From Pteria penguin (lineage: Eukaryota; Mollusca; Bivalvia; Pterioida; Pteriidae), in assembly GCA_035048485.1 (NCBI GenBank), contig CM068592.1, forward strand, positions 39,704,545 through 39,768,544: a stretch of 64,000 nt of DNA, in the 5' to 3' direction. The notes under the pieces were generated by a model that saw nothing but the letters and a program-made list of their open reading frames with translations, had not been told where the DNA came from and made no database searches. Position numbers and translations under genes: made by a program. This document shows, piece after piece, positions 37,943 to 53,040 of the stretch. The number at the start of each line of letters is the position of its first letter. Positions within the stretch are counted from its first letter, which is position 1.

Positions 37943-40900
37943 ATGTTTGATAATGTTCGTCCTGACTATGATGTAACGTTTTATAATATTCGTCCTGACT
38001 ATGAGGTAATGTTGTATAATGTTCGTCCTGACTATGATGTAATGTTTAATTAATGTTCGTCCTGACTATGATGTAATTCTTTATTAATGTTCGTCCTCAC
38101 TATGATGTAATGTTTTATAATGTTCGTCCTCACTATGATGTAATGTTTTATTAATGTTCGTCCTGACTATGATATAATGTTTTCTTAATGTTCGTCCTGA
38201 CTATGATAGAATGCTTTCTTAATGTTAGTCCTGACTATGATGTAATGTTTTGTTAATGTTCGTCCTGACTATGATATAATATTTTATTAATGTTCGTCCT
38301 GACTACGAGGTGATGTTTTATCAAAGTTCGTCCTGACTACGATGCAATGTTTTATAATGTTCGTCCTGACTACGATGTAATGTTTTATTAATATTTGTCC
38401 TGACTATGATGTAATGTTTGATAATGTTCGTCCTGACTATGAAGTAATGTTTTGTTAATGTCCGTCTTGACTATGATGTAATGTTTGATAATGTTCGTCC
38501 TGACTATGATGTAATGTTTTGTTAATGTTCGTCTTGACTATGATGTAATGTTTGATAATGTTCGTCCTGACTATAATGTAATGTTTTATTAATGTTCGTC
38601 CTGACTATGATATAATGTTTTCTTAATGTTCGTCCTGACTATGATGTAATGTTTTATAATGTTCGTCCTGACTATGATGTAATATTTTATAATGTGCGTC
38701 CTGACTACGATGAAATGTTTTATTAATGTTCGTCCTGACGACGATGCAATGTTTAATTAATGTTCGTCCTGACTATGATGTAATTCTTTGTTAATGTTCG
38801 TCCTCACTATGATGTAATGTTTTATAATGTTCGTTCTGACTATGATGTAATGTTTTATTAATGTTCGTCCAGACTATGATATAATGTTTTCTTAATGTTC
38901 GTCCTGACTATGATATAATGTTTTCTTAATGTTAGTCCTGACTATGATATAATATTTCATTAATGTTCGTCATGACTACCAGGTGATCTTTTATCAAAGT
39001 TCGTCCTGACTACGATGCAATGTTTTATAATTTTCGTCCTGACTACGATGTAATGTTTTATAATGTTCGTCCTGACTACGATGTAATGTTTTATAATGTT
39101 CGTCCTGACTATGATGTAATGGGTTATTAATGTTCGTCCTGACTACGATGTAATATTTTATTAATGTTCGTCCTGACTATGATGTAATGTTTTATAATGT
39201 TCGTCCTGACTATGATGTAATGGGTTATTAATGTTCGTCCTGACTACGATGCAATGTTTTATAATGTTCGTCCTGACTACGATGTAATGTTTTATAATGT
39301 TCGTCCTGACTATGATGTAATGTTTTGTTAATGTTCGTCCTGACTACGATGTAATATTTTTTTTATGTTCGTCCTGACTATGATGTAATGTTGTATAATG
39401 CTCGTCCTGACTATGATGTAATGTTTTGTTAATGTTCGTCTTGACTATGATGTAATGTTTGATAATGTTCGTCCTGACTATGATCTAATGTTTTATAATG
39501 TTCCTCCTGACTATGATGTAATATTTTATAATGTTCGTCCTGATTATGATGTAATGTTGTATAATGTTCGTCCTGACTATGATGTAATGTTTTATAATGT
39601 TCCTCCTGACTATGATGTAATATTTTATAATGTTCGTCCTGATTATGGTGTAATGTTTTATAATGTTCGTCCTGACTATGATGTAATGTTTAATAATGTT
39701 CGTCCTGACTATGATGTAATGTTTTTTTGATGTTCGTCCTGACTATGATGTAATATTTTATTAATGTTCGTCCTGACTACGATGTAATGTTTTATAATGT
39801 TCGTCCTGACTACGATGTAATGTTTTCTTATGTTCGTCCTGACTACGATGTAATGTTTTTTTGATGTTCGTCCTGACTATGATGTAATGTTTTATGATAT
39901 TCGTCCTGACTATGATGTAATGTTTTATAATGTTCGTCCTGACTATGATGTAATGTTTTATAATGTTCGTCCTGACTATGATGTAATGTTTTGTTAATGT
40001 TCCTCCTGACTACGATGTAATACTTTATTAATGTTCGTCCTGACTATGATGTAATGTTTTATAATGTTCGTCCTGACTATGATGTAATGTTTTATAATGT
40101 TCGTCCTGACTATGATGTAATATTTTATTAATGTTCGTCCTGACTACGATGTAATGTTTTATAATGTTCGTCCTGACTACGATGTAATGTTTTATAATGT
40201 TCGCCCTGACTATGATGTAAGATTTAAGAATGTTCGTCCTGACTATGATGCAATGTTTTACAATGTTCGTCCTGACTGTGATGTAATGTTTTATAATGTT
40301 CGTCTTGACTATGATGTAATATTTTTAAATGTTCGTCCTGACTATGATGTACTGTTTCATAATGTTCGTCCTGACTACGATGTAATGTTTTATAATGTTC
40401 GTCCTGACTACGATGTAATGTTTTATTAATGTTCGTCCTGACTATGATGTAATGTTTTAAAATGTTCGTCTTGACTATCATGTAATATTTTATAATGTTC
40501 GTCCTGACTATGATGTAATGTTTTATAATGTTCGTCCTGACTATGATGTAATGGGTTATTAATGTTCGTCCTGACTACGATGTAATATTTTATTAATGTT
40601 CGTCCTGACTATGTTGTAATGTTTTATAATGTTCGTCCTGACTATGATGTAATATTTTATTAATGTTCGTCCTGACTACGATGCAATGTTTTATAATGTT
40701 CGTCCTGACTACGATGTAATGTTTTATACTGTTCGTCCTGACTATGATGTAATGTTTTGTTAATGTTCGTCCTGACTACGATGTAATATTTTTTTTATGT
40801 TCGTCCTGACTATGATGTAAAGTTGTATAATGCTCGTCCTGACAATGATGTAATGTTTTGTTAATGTTCGTCTTGACTATGATGTAATGTTTCATAATGT

Positions 40901-43900
40901 TCGTCCTGACTATGATGTAATGTTTTATAACGTTCTGCCTGACTATAATGTAATATTTTTATATGTTCGTCCTGACTATGATGTAATGTTTCATAATGTT
41001 CGTCCTGACTACGATGTAATGTTTTATAATGTTCGTCCTGACTACGATGTAATGTTTTATAATGTTCGCCCTGACTATGATGTAAGATTTATAAATGTTC
41101 GTCCTGACTATGATGCAATGTTTTATAATGTTCGTCCTGACTGTGGTGTAATGTTTTATAATGTTCGTCCTGACTATGATGTAATGTTTTATAATGTTCG
41201 TCTTGACTATGATGTAATATTTTTAAATGTTCGTCCTGACTATGATGTACTGTTTCATAATGTTCGTCCTGACTATGATGTAATATTTTTAAATGTTCGT
41301 CCTGACTATGATGTACTGTTTCATAATGTTCGTCCTGACTATGATGTAATGTTTTATAATGTTCGTCCTGACTATGATGTAATGTTTTATAATGTTCGAC
41401 CTGACTATGATTAATGTTTTATAATGTTTGTCCTGACTATGATGTAATTTTTTCTTAATGTTCGTCTTGACTTTGATGTAATGTTTTATAATGTTCATCC
41501 TGACTATGATGTAATGTTTTATAATGTTCGTCCTGACTATGATGTAATGTTTTATTAATGTTCGTCCTGACTATGATGTAATGTTTAATAAAGTTTGTCC
41601 TGACTACGATGTAATGTTTTATAATGTTCGTCCTGACTACGATGTAATGTTTTATTAATATTCGTCCTGACTAAGATGTAATGTTTTATTAATGTTCGTC
41701 CTGACTACGATGTAATGTTTTATTAATATTCGTCCTGACAATGATGTAATCTTTCATAATGTTCTAACTGACTATGATATAATGTTTTTTTAATGTTCGT
41801 CCTGACTATGATATAAGGTTTTCTTAATGTTCGTCCTGACTATGATGTAATGTTTTATAATTTTCGTCCTGACTATGATGTAATATTTTATAATGTTCGT
41901 CCTGACTACGATGTAAAGTTTTATTAATGTTCGTCCTGACTACGATGTAGTATTTAATTAATGTTCGTCCTGACTACGATGTAATTCTTTATTAATGTTC
42001 GTCCTCACTATGATGTAATGTTTTATAATGTTCGTCCTCACTATGATGTAATGTTTTATTAATGTTCGTCCTGACTATGATATAATGTTTTCTTAATGTT
42101 CGTCCTGACTATGATATAATATTTTCTTAATGTTAGTCCTGACTATGATGTAATGTTTTGTTAATGTTCGTCCTGACTATGATATAATATTTCATTAATG
42201 TTCGTCCTGACTACGAGGTGATGTTTTATCAAAGTTCGTCCTGACTACGATGCAATGTTTTATAATGTTCGTCCTGACTACGATGTAATGTTTTATTAAT
42301 GTTCGTCCTGACTATGATGTAATGTTTTATAATGTTCCTCCTGACTATGATGTAATATTTTATAATGTTCGTCCTGATTATGATGTAATGTTTTATAATG
42401 TTCGTCCTGACTATGATGTAATGTTTTGTTAATGTTCCTCCTGACTACGATGTAATACTTTATTAATGTTCGTCCTGACTATGATGTAATGTTTAATAAT
42501 GTTCGTCCTGACTATGATGTAATGTTTTATAATGTTCGTCCTGACTATGATGTAATATTTTATTAATGTTCGTCCTGACTACGATGTAATGTTTTATAAT
42601 GTTCGTCCTGACTACGATGTAATGTTTTCTTATGTTCGTCCTGACTACGATGTAATGTTTTTTTGATGTTCGTCCTGACTATGATGTAATGTTTTATGAT
42701 ATTCGTCCTGACTATGATGTAATGTTTTATAATGTTCGTCCTGACTATGATGTAATGTTTTATAATGTTCGTCCTGACTATGATGTAATGTTTTGTTAAT
42801 GTTCCTCCTGACTACGATGTAATACTTTATTAATGTTCGTCCTGACTATGATGTAATGTTTTATAATGTTCGTCCTGACTATGATGTAATGTTTTATAAT
42901 GTTCGTCCTGACTATGATGTAATATTTTATTAATGTTCGTCCTGACTACGATGTAATGTTTTATAATGTTCGTCCTGACTACGATGTAATGTTTTATAAT
43001 GTTCGCCCTGACTATGATGTAAGATTTAAGAATGTTCGTCCTGACTATGATGCAATGTTTTATAATGTTCGTCCTGACTGTGATGTAATGTTTTATAATG
43101 TTCGTCTTGACTATGATGTAATATTTTTAAATGTTCGTCCTGACTATGATGTACTGTTTCATAATGTTCGTCCTGACTACGATGTAATGTTTTATAATGT
43201 TCGTCCTGACTACGATGTAATGTTTTATTAATGTTCGTCCTGACTATGATGTAATGTTTTATAATGTTCGTCTTGACTATCATGTAATATTTTATAATGT
43301 TCGTCCTGACTATGATGTAATGTTTTATAATGTTCGTCCTGACTATGATGTAATGGGTTATTAATGTTCGTCCTGACTACGATGTAATATTTTATTAATG
43401 TTCGTCCTGACTATGTTGTAATGTTTTATAATGTTCGTCCTGACTATGATGTAATATTTTATTAATGTTCGTCCTGACTACGATGCAATGTTTTATAATG
43501 TTCGTCCTGACTACGATGTAATGTTTTATAATGTTCGTCCTGACTATGATGTAATGTTTTGTTAATGTTCGTCCTGACTACGATGTAATATTTTTTTTAT
43601 GTTCGTCCTGACTATGATGTAATGTTGTATAATGCTCGTCCTGACTATGATGTAATGTTTTGTTAATGTTCGTCTTGACTATGATGTAATGTTTGATAAT
43701 GTTCGTCCTGACTATGATGTAATGTTTTATAACGTTCTGCCTGACTATAATGTAATATTTTTATATGTTCGTCCTGACTATGATGTAATGTTTTATAATG
43801 TTCGTCCTGACTACGATGTAATGTTTTATAATGTTCGTCCTGACTACGATGTAATGTTTTATAATGTTCGCCCTGACTATGATGTAAGATTTATAAATGT

Positions 43901-45926
43901 TCGTCCTGACTATGATGCAATGTTTTATAATGTTCGTCCTGACTGTGATGTAATGTTTTATAATGTTCGTCCTGACTATGATGTAATGTTTTATAATGTT
44001 CGTCTTGACTATGATGTAATATTTTTAAATGTTCGTCCTGACTATGATGTACTGTTTCATAATGTTCGTCCTGACTATGATGTAATATTTTTAAATGTTC
44101 GTCCTGACTATGATGTACTGTTTCATAATGTTCGTCCTGACTATGATGTAATGTTTTATAATGTTCGTCCTGACTATGATGTAATGTTTTATAATGTTCG
44201 ACCTGACTATGATTAATGTTTTATAGTGTTTGTCCTGACTATGATGTAATTTTTTCTTAATGTTCGTCTTGACTTTGATGTAATGTTTTATAATGCTCAT
44301 CCTGACTATGATGTAATCTTTTATAATGTTCGTCCTGACTATGATGTAATGTTTTATTAATATTCGTCCTGACTATGATGTAATGTTTTATAATGTTCGT
44401 CCTGACTAAGATGTAATGTTTTATTAATGTTCGTCCTGACTACGATGTAATGTTTTATTAATATTCGTCCTGACAATGATGTAATCTTTCATAATGTTCT
44501 CCCTGACTATGATATAATGTTTTTTTAATGTTCGTCCTGACTATGATATAATGTTTTCTTAATGTTCGTCCTGACTATGATGTAATGTTTTATAATTTTC
44601 GTCCTGACTATGATGTAATATTTTATAATGTTCGTCCTGACTACGATGTAAAGTTTTATTAATGTTCGTCCTGACTACGATGTAGTGTTTAATTAATGTT
44701 CGTCCTGACTACGATGTAATTCTTTATTAATGTTCGTCCTCACTATGATGTAATGTTTTATAATGTTCGTCCTCACTATGATGTAATGTTTTATTAATGT
44801 TCGTCCTGACTATGATATAATGTTTTTCTTAATGTTCGTCCTGACTACGATATAATATTTTCTTAATGTTAGTCATGACTATGATGTATTGTTTTGTTAA
44901 TGTTCGTCCTGACTATGATATAATATTTCATTAATGTTCGTCCTGACTACGAGGTGATGTTTTATCAAAGTTCGTTCTGACTACGATGCAATGTTTTATA
45001 ATGTTCGTCCTGACTACGATGTAATGTTTTATTATTGTTCGTCCTGACTATGATGTAATGTTTTATAATGTTCCTCCTGACTATGATGTAATATTTTATA
45101 ATGTTCGTCCTGATTATGATGTAATGTTTTATAATGTTCGTCCTGACTATGATGTAATGTTTTGTTAATGTCCCTCCTGACTACGATGTAATACTTTATT
45201 AATGTTCGTCCTGACTATGATGTTATGTTTAATAATGTTCGTCCTGACTATGATGTAATGTTTTATAATGTTCGTCCTGACTATGATGTAATATTTTATT
45301 AATGTTCGTCCTGACTACGATGTAATGTTTTATAATGTTCGTCCTGACTACGATGTAATGTTTTCTTATGTTCGTCCTGACTACGATGTAATGTTTTTTT
45401 GATGTTCGTCCTGACTATGATGTAATGTTTTATGATATTCGTCCTGACTATGATGTAATGTTTTATAATGTTCGTCCTGACTATGATGTAATGTTTTATA
45501 ATGTTCGTCCTGACTATGATGTAATGTTTTGTTAATGTTCCTCCTGACTACGATGTAATACTTTATTAATGTTCGTCATGACTATGATGTAATGTTTTAT
45601 AATGTTCGTCCTGACTATGATGTAATGTTTTATAATGTTCGTCCTGACTATGATGTAATATTTTATTAATGTTCGTCCTGACTACGATGTAATGTTTTAT
45701 AATGTTCGTCCTGACTACGATGTAATGTTTTATAATGTTCGTCCTGACTATGATGTAATGTTTTCTTATGTTCGTCCTGACTACGATGTAATGTTTTTTT
45801 GATGTTCGTCCTGACTATGATGTAATGTTTTATGATATTCGTCCTGACTATGATGTAATGTTTTATAATGTTCGTCCTGACTATGAAGTAATGTTTTGTT
45901 AATGTTCGTCCTGACTGTGATGTAAT

Positions 45927-46320
45927 CAATATCGAAGAAGTACGAAACCGTTAATCATTCTCAAAGTCCAAGGACAGATACAAAATCGTGTAAGTTTCAA
46001 AAAGAAACTGTTGTGAACCCCGAAATACTGAAAAATTCCGAGGTGAGACCAGGTGTCCGGGGAGAGTAAGCGTCTCCTGTTTGCATGCATCACCCGTCAC
46101 AACAGTTCTTAAGAAACATGTCAAAATCAAGAGTTTTGGTTTCCTAATTGTACATACGAACGTACAAAACTGGTATACAAAGTCATATTTGGTGTTCACT
46201 GAACAGGTAATTTAGTCGCATTCCAGAATATTATCAATCATTCTAGAAAGAAGCACATCATATTTACGTATAAGATCCCCATAGCGACCGTAGAACTTCC
46301 TCAGTGACGATTTCAGACGT
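45927..46320 (-). mobile_element. 5'-truncated PLE fragment inside the array, copy 2
   Basis: Same 394-bp length and same junctions with the 33-bp repeat as copy 1, differing at few bases (for example GCACATCAT for GAACATGAT and ATAGCGACC for ATAACGACC). The flanking array variants also match copy 1 (TTTGATAATG and GTAACGTTTTATAATATTCG on the right), so it is a segmental duplicate and not an independent insertion. Confidence 0.85.
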
Positions 46321-49300
46321 ATGTTTGATAATGTTCGTCCTGACTATGATGTAACGTTTTATAATATTCGTCCTGACTATGATGTAATGTTGTATAATGT
46401 TCGTCCTGACTATGATGTAATGTTTAATTAATGTTCGTCCTGACTATGATGTAATTCTTTATTAATGTTCGTCCTCACTATGATGTAATGTTTTATAATG
46501 TTCGTCCTCACTATGATGTAATGTTTTATTAATGTTCGTCCTGACTATGATATAATGTTTTCTTAATGTTCGTCCTGACTATGATAGAATGTTTTCTTAA
46601 TGTTAGTCCTGAATATGATGTAATGTTTTGTTAATGTTCGTCCTGACTATGATATAATATTTCATTAATGTTCGTCCTGACTACGAGGTGATGTTTTATC
46701 AAAGTTCGTCCTGACTACGATGCAATGTTTTATAATGTTCGTCCTGACTACGATGTAATGTTTTATTAATGTTCGTCCTGACTATGATGTAATGTTTTAT
46801 AATGTTCGTCCTGACTATGATGTAATATTTTATAATGTTCGTCCTGATTATGATGTAATGTTTTATAATGTTCGTCCTGACTATGATGTAATGTTTTGTT
46901 AATGTTCCTCCTGACTATGATATAATATTTTCTTAATGTTAGTCCTGACTATGATGTAATGTTTTGTTAATGTTCGTCCTGACTATGATATAATATTTCA
47001 TTAATGTTCGTCCTGACTACGAGGTGATATTTTATCAAAGTTCGTCCTGACTACCATGCAATGTTTTATAATGTTCGTCCTGACTACGATGTAATGTTTT
47101 ATTAATATTTGTCCTGACTATGATGTAATGTTTGATAATGTTCCTCCTGACTATGAAGTAATGTTTTGTTAATGTCCGTCTTGACTATGATGTAATGTTT
47201 GATAATGTTCGTCCTGACTATGATGTAATGTTTTATTAATGTTGGTCTTGACTATGATGTAATGTTTGATAATGTTCGTCCTGACTATGATGTAATGTTT
47301 TGTTAATGTTCGTCTTGACTATGATGTAATGTTTGATAATATTCGTCCTGACTATGATGTAATGTTTTATTAATGTTCGTCCTGACTATGATATAATGTT
47401 TTCTTAATGTTCGTCCTGACTATGATATAATGTTTTCTTAATGTTCGTCCTGACTATGATGTAATGTTTTATAATGTTCGTCCTGACTATGATGTAATAT
47501 TTTATAATGAGCGTCCTGACTACGATGAAATGTTTTATTAATGTTCGTCCTGACGACGATGCAATGTTTAATTAATGGTCGTCCTGACTATGATGTAATT
47601 CTTTATTAATGTTCGTCCTCACTATGATGTAATGTTTTATAATGTTCGTTCTGACTATGATGTAATGTTTTATTAATGTTCTTCCAGACTATGATATAAT
47701 GTTTTATTAATGTTCGTCCTGACTATGATATAATGTTTTCTTAATGTTGGTCCTGACTATGACAGAATATTTCATTAATGTTCGTCCTGACTACCAGGTG
47801 ATGTTTTATCAAAGTTCGTCCTGACTACGATGCAATGTTTTATAATTTTCGTCCTGACTACGATGTAATGTTTTATTAATGTTCGTCCTGACTATGATGT
47901 AATGTTTTATACTGTTCGTCTTGACTATCATGTAATATTTTATAATGTTCGTCCTGACTATGATGTAATGTTTTATAATGTTCGTCCTGACTATGATGTA
48001 ATGGGTTATTAATGTTCGTCCTGACTACGATGTAACATTTTATTAATGTTCGTCCTGACTATGATGTAATGTTTTATAATGTTCGTCCTGACTATGATGT
48101 AATATTTTATTAATGTTCGTCCTGACTACGATGCAATGTTTTATAATGTTCGTCCTGACTACGATGTAACGTTTTATAATGTTCGTCCTGACTATGATGT
48201 AATGTTTTGTTAATGTTCGTCCTGACTACGATGTAATATTTTTTTTATGTTCCTCCTGACTATGATGTAATGTTGTATAATGCTCGTCCTGACTATGATG
48301 TAATGTTTTGTTAATGTTCGTCTTGACTATGATGTAATGTTTGATAATGTTCGTCCTGACTATGATGTAATGTTTTATAACGTTCTGCCTGACTATAATG
48401 TAATATTTTTATATGTTCGTCCTGACTATGATGTAATGTTTTATAATGTTCGTCCTGACTACGATGTAATGTTTTATAATGTTCGTCCTGACTACGATGT
48501 AATGTTTTATAATGTTCGCCCTGACTATGATGTAAGATTTATAAATGTTCGTCCTGACTATGATGCAATCTTTTATAATGTTCGTCCTGACTGTGATGTA
48601 ATGTTTTATAATGTTCGTCCTGACTATGATGTAATGTTTTATAATGTTCGTCTTGACTATGACGTAATATTTTTAAATGTTCGTCCTGACTATGATTAAT
48701 GTTTTATAATGTTTGTCCTGACTATGATGTAATTTTTTGTTAATGTTCGTCTTGACTTTGATGTAATGTTTTATAATGTTCATCCTGACTATGATGTAAT
48801 GTTTTATAATGTTCGTCCTGACTATGATGTAATGTTTTATTAATGTTCGTCCTGACTATGATGTAATGTTTTATAAAGTTTGTCCTGACTACGATGTAAT
48901 GTTTTATAATGTTCGTCCTGACTACGGTGTAATGTTTTATTAATATTCGTCCTGACTATGATGTAATGTTTTATAATGTTCGTCCTGAGTAAGATGTAAT
49001 GTTTTATTAATGTTCGTCCTGACTACGATGTAATGTTTTATTAATATTTGTCCTGACTATGATGTAATCTTTAATAATGTTCTCCCTATGAAATAATGTT
49101 TTTTTAATGTTCGTCCTGACTATGATATAATGTTTTCTTAATGTTCGTCCTGACTATGATGTAATGTTTTATAATTTTCGTCCTGACTATGATGTAATAT
49201 TTTATAATGTTCGTCCTGACTACGATGTAAAGTTTTATTAATGTTCGTCCTGACTACGATGTATTGTTTAATTAATGTTCGTCCTGACTATGATGTAATT

Positions 49301-50137
49301 CTTTATCAATGTTCGTCCTCACTATGATGTAATGTTTTATAATGTTCGTCCTCACTATGATGTAATGTTTTATTCATGTTCGTCCTGACTATGATATAAT
49401 GTTTTCTTTATGTTCGTCCTGACTATGATATAATATTTTCTTAATGTTAGTCCTGACTATGATGTAATGTTTTGTTAATGTTCGTCCTGACTATGATATA
49501 ATATTTCATTAATGTTCGTCCTGACTACGAGGTGATGTTTTATCAAAGTTCGTCCTGACTACGATGCAATGTTTTATAATGTTCGTCCTGACTACGATGT
49601 AATGTTTTATTAATGTTCGTCCTGACTATGATGTAATGTTTTATAATGTTCGTCCTGACTATGATGTAATATTTTATAATGTTCGTCCTGATTATGATGT
49701 AATGTTTTATAATGTTCGTCCTGACTATGATGTAATGTTTTGTTAATGTTCCTCCTGACTACGATGTAATACTTTATTAATGTTCGTCCTGACTATGATG
49801 TAATGTTTTATAATGTTCGTGCTGACTATGATGTAATGTTTTATAATGTTCGTCCTGACTATGATGTAATATTTTATTAATGTTCGTCCTGACTACGATG
49901 GTATGTTTTATAATGTTCGTCCTGACTACGATGTATTGTTTTATAATGTTCGTGCTGACTATGATGTAATGTTTTCTTATGTTCGTCCTGACTACGATGT
50001 AATGTTTTTTTGATGTTCGTCCTGACTATGATGTAATGTTTTATGATATTCGTCCTGACTATGATGTAATGTTGTATAATGTTCGTCCTGACTATGAAGT
50101 AATGTTTTGTTAATGTTCGTCCTGACTTTGATGTAAT

Positions 50138-50531
50138 CAATATCGAAGAAGTACCAAACCGTTAATCATTCTCAAAGTCCAAGGACAGATACAAAATCGT
50201 GTAAGTTTCAAAAAGAAACTGTTGTGAACCCCGAAATACTGAAAAATTCCGAGGTGAGACCAGGTGTCCGGGGAGAGTAAGCGTCTCCTGTTTGCATGCA
50301 TCACCCGTCACAACAGTTCTTAAGAAACATGTCAAAATCAAGAGTTTTGGTTTCCTAATTGTACATACGAACGTACAAAACTGGTATACAAAGTCATATT
50401 TGGTGTTCACTGAACAGGTAATTTAGTCGCATTCCAGAATATTATCAATCATTCTAGAAAGAGGCACATCATATTTACCTATAAGATCCCCATAGCGACC
50501 GTAGAACTTCCTCAGTGACGATTTCAGACGT
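50138..50531 (-). mobile_element. 5'-truncated PLE fragment inside the array, copy 3
   Basis: Again 394 bp with identical junctions, 4211 bp from copy 2. It shares GCACATCAT and ATAGCGACC with copy 2 against copy 1, and has private changes (AGAGG, TTTACCTATAAG). The likely order is therefore copy 1 / ancestor of 2 and 3 first, then 2 / 3. Confidence 0.85.
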
Positions 50532-52610
50532 ATGTTTGATAATGTTCGTCCTGACTATAATGTAATGTTGTATAATGTTCGTCCTGACTATGATGTAATG
50601 TTGTATAATGTTCGTCCTCACTATGATGTAACGTTTTATAATGTTCGTCCTGACTATGATGTAATGTTTAATTAATGTTCGTCCTGACTATGATGTAATT
50701 CTTTATTAATGTTCGTCCTCACTATGATGTAATGTTTTATAATGTTCGTCCTCACTATGATGTAATGTTTTATTAATGTTCGTCCTGACTATGATGTAAT
50801 TCTTTATTAATGTTCGTCCTCACTATGATGTAATGTTTTATAATGTTCGTCCTGACTATGATGTAATGTTTTATTAATGTTCGTCCTGACTATGATATAA
50901 TGTTTTCTTAATGTTCGTCCTGACTATGATAGAATGTTTTGTTAATGTTAGTCCTGACTATGATGTAATGTTTTGTTAATGTTCGTCCTGACTATGATAT
51001 AATATTTCATTAATGTTCGTCCTGACTACGAGGTGATGTTTTATCAAAGTTCGTCCTGACTACGATGCAATGATTTATAATGTTCGTCCTGACTACGATG
51101 TAATGTTTTATTAATATTTGTCCTGACTATGATGTAATGTTTTATAATGTTCGTCCTGACTATCATGCAATATTTTATAATGTTCGTCCTGACTATGATG
51201 TAATGTTTTATAATGTTCGTCCTGACTATGATGTAATGTTTTGTTGATGTTCGTCCTGTCTACGATGTTATACTTTATTAATGTTCGTCCTCACTATGAT
51301 GTAATGTTTTATAATGTTCGTCCTGACTATGATGTAATGTTTTATAATGTTCGTCCTGACTATGATGTAATATTTTATTAATGTTCGTCCTGACTACGAT
51401 GTAATGTTTTATAATGTTCGTTCTGACTATAATGTAATGTTTTATTATGTTCGTCCTGACTACGATGTAATGTTTTATTAATGTTCGTCCTGACTATGAT
51501 GTAATGTTTTATAATGTTCGTCCTGACTGTGATGTAATGTTTTATAATGTTGGCCCTGACTATGATGTATTGGTTCATAATGTTCATCCTGACTATGATG
51601 TAATATTTTATAATGTTCACACTGACTATGATGTAATGTTTTATAATGTTCGTCCTGACTATAATGTAATATTTTTAAATGTTCGTCCTGACTATGATGC
51701 AATGTTTTATAATGTTCGTCCTGAGTATGATGTAATGTTTTATAATGTTCACACAGACTATGATGTAATGTTTTATAATGTTCGTCCTGACTATGATATA
51801 ATGTTTTGTTAATGTTCGTCCTGACTACGATGTTATACTTTATTGATGTTCGTCCTGACTATGATGTAATATTTTATTAATGTTCGTCCTGACTATGATG
51901 CAATGTTTTATAATGTTCGTCCTGACTACGATGTAATGTTTTATAATGTTCGTTCTGACTATAATGTAATGTTTTATTATGTTCGTCCTGACTACGATGT
52001 AATGTTTTATAATATTCGTCCTGACTATGATGTAATGTTTTATAATGTTCGTCCTGACTATGATGTAATATTTTATAATGTTCGTCCTGACTATGGTGTA
52101 ATGTTTTATAATGTTCGTCCTGACTATGGTGTAATGTTTTATTATGTTCGTCCTGACTACGATGTAATGTTTTATAATATTCGTCCTGACTACGATGTAA
52201 TGGTTCATAATGTTCATCCTGACTATGATGTAATATTTTATAATGTTCACACTGACTATGATGTAATGTTTTATAATGTTCGTCCTGACTATGATGTAAT
52301 GTTTTATAATTTTCGTCCTGACTATGATGTAATATTTTATAATGTTCGTCCTGACTATGATGTAATGTTTTATAATGTTCGTCCTGATTATGATGTAATG
52401 TTTTATTAATGTTCGTCCTGACTACGATGTAATGTTTTATAATGTTCGTCCTGACTACGATGTAATGGTTTATAATGATCGTCCTGACGTTGATGTAATG
52501 TTTTATTAATGTTCGTCCTGACTATGATTTAATATTTTATAATGTTCGTCCTGACTATGATGTAATGTTTATTATGTTCGTCCTGACTATGATGTAATGT
52601 TTTATAATAG

Positions 52611-52964
52611 ACGGATAGATCATTGGTGCCGAATTGTTAACATAGCATATTATTGAAACGTACAGGGACGAGCTTGACGAAGAATAATTGTCTATATGAC
52701 ATTGATTAATCTTTATAGTAGTGGATAGATACATGTGTGTTGCTGGAATCTGATTATTCAATATGATTTAATAATAAACTGAATTATATAACGTGAAAAA
52801 GTGCGAACGCAACATGTGTAGTGTCACTGTGGCATTAACAATAACATAGTACGATGGTTATTCCCAGACCACTAGAAAGTACAAATCAAAGATATTGATC
52901 TAATATCCACAACTCTAAGTCGAAGAATCATGACAATACATATGTAAATAAAATATTAGCACCC
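52611..52964. other. Unassigned flank of the giant array
   Basis: AT-rich, no repeat units. The array ends abruptly at ATGTTTTATAAT. No gene recognised. Confidence 0.5.
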
Positions 52965-53040
52965 CTGTCAAAACAGAGGTGGGATCAGGTGCCATGGAGG
53001 AGTAAGCATCCCCTGCCGACCGGTCACAACCGTCGGGATG
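52965..53040 (-). mobile_element. Divergent PLE-type tail core
   Basis: GAGGTGGGATCAGGTGCCAT, GGAGGAGTAAGCATCCCCTG and CCGGTCACAACCGTCGGG resemble the core of the other PLE tails but with many differences. This probably represents another subfamily or an old copy. The outer stem is not evident. Confidence 0.5.

Larger units (their letters stand above)
27165..52610. repeat. Giant minisatellite, 33/34-bp unit, 25.4 kb
   Basis: The unit is ATGTTCGTCCTGACTATGAT then GTAATGTTTTATA (33 bp). Many units carry one extra T in TTTTATTAATG (34 bp), which shifts the frame and creates a TAA. Roughly 720 units, broken only by three copies of a 394-bp PLE fragment. Common variants are TAC for TAT, GAT for GAC, GATATA for GATGTA, TTTTGTT, TTTTCTT, GTCCTCACT and GGTGTA. 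Blocks of variants recur at fixed shifts: 1201 and 457 bp (28.9, 30.1 and 30.6 kb), 2802 bp (40.15-41.5 versus 42.95-44.3 kb) and 4211 bp (45.67-46.32 versus 49.88-50.53 kb). The frames in it (MFYNVRPDYDV repeats on plus, related repeats on minus) come from the 33-bp period. Confidence 0.97.

Noticed and set aside
27165..52610. CRISPR array
   Set aside because: Units are contiguous with no unique spacers, the DNA is eukaryotic, and no cas genes exist. The same holds for the other arrays.
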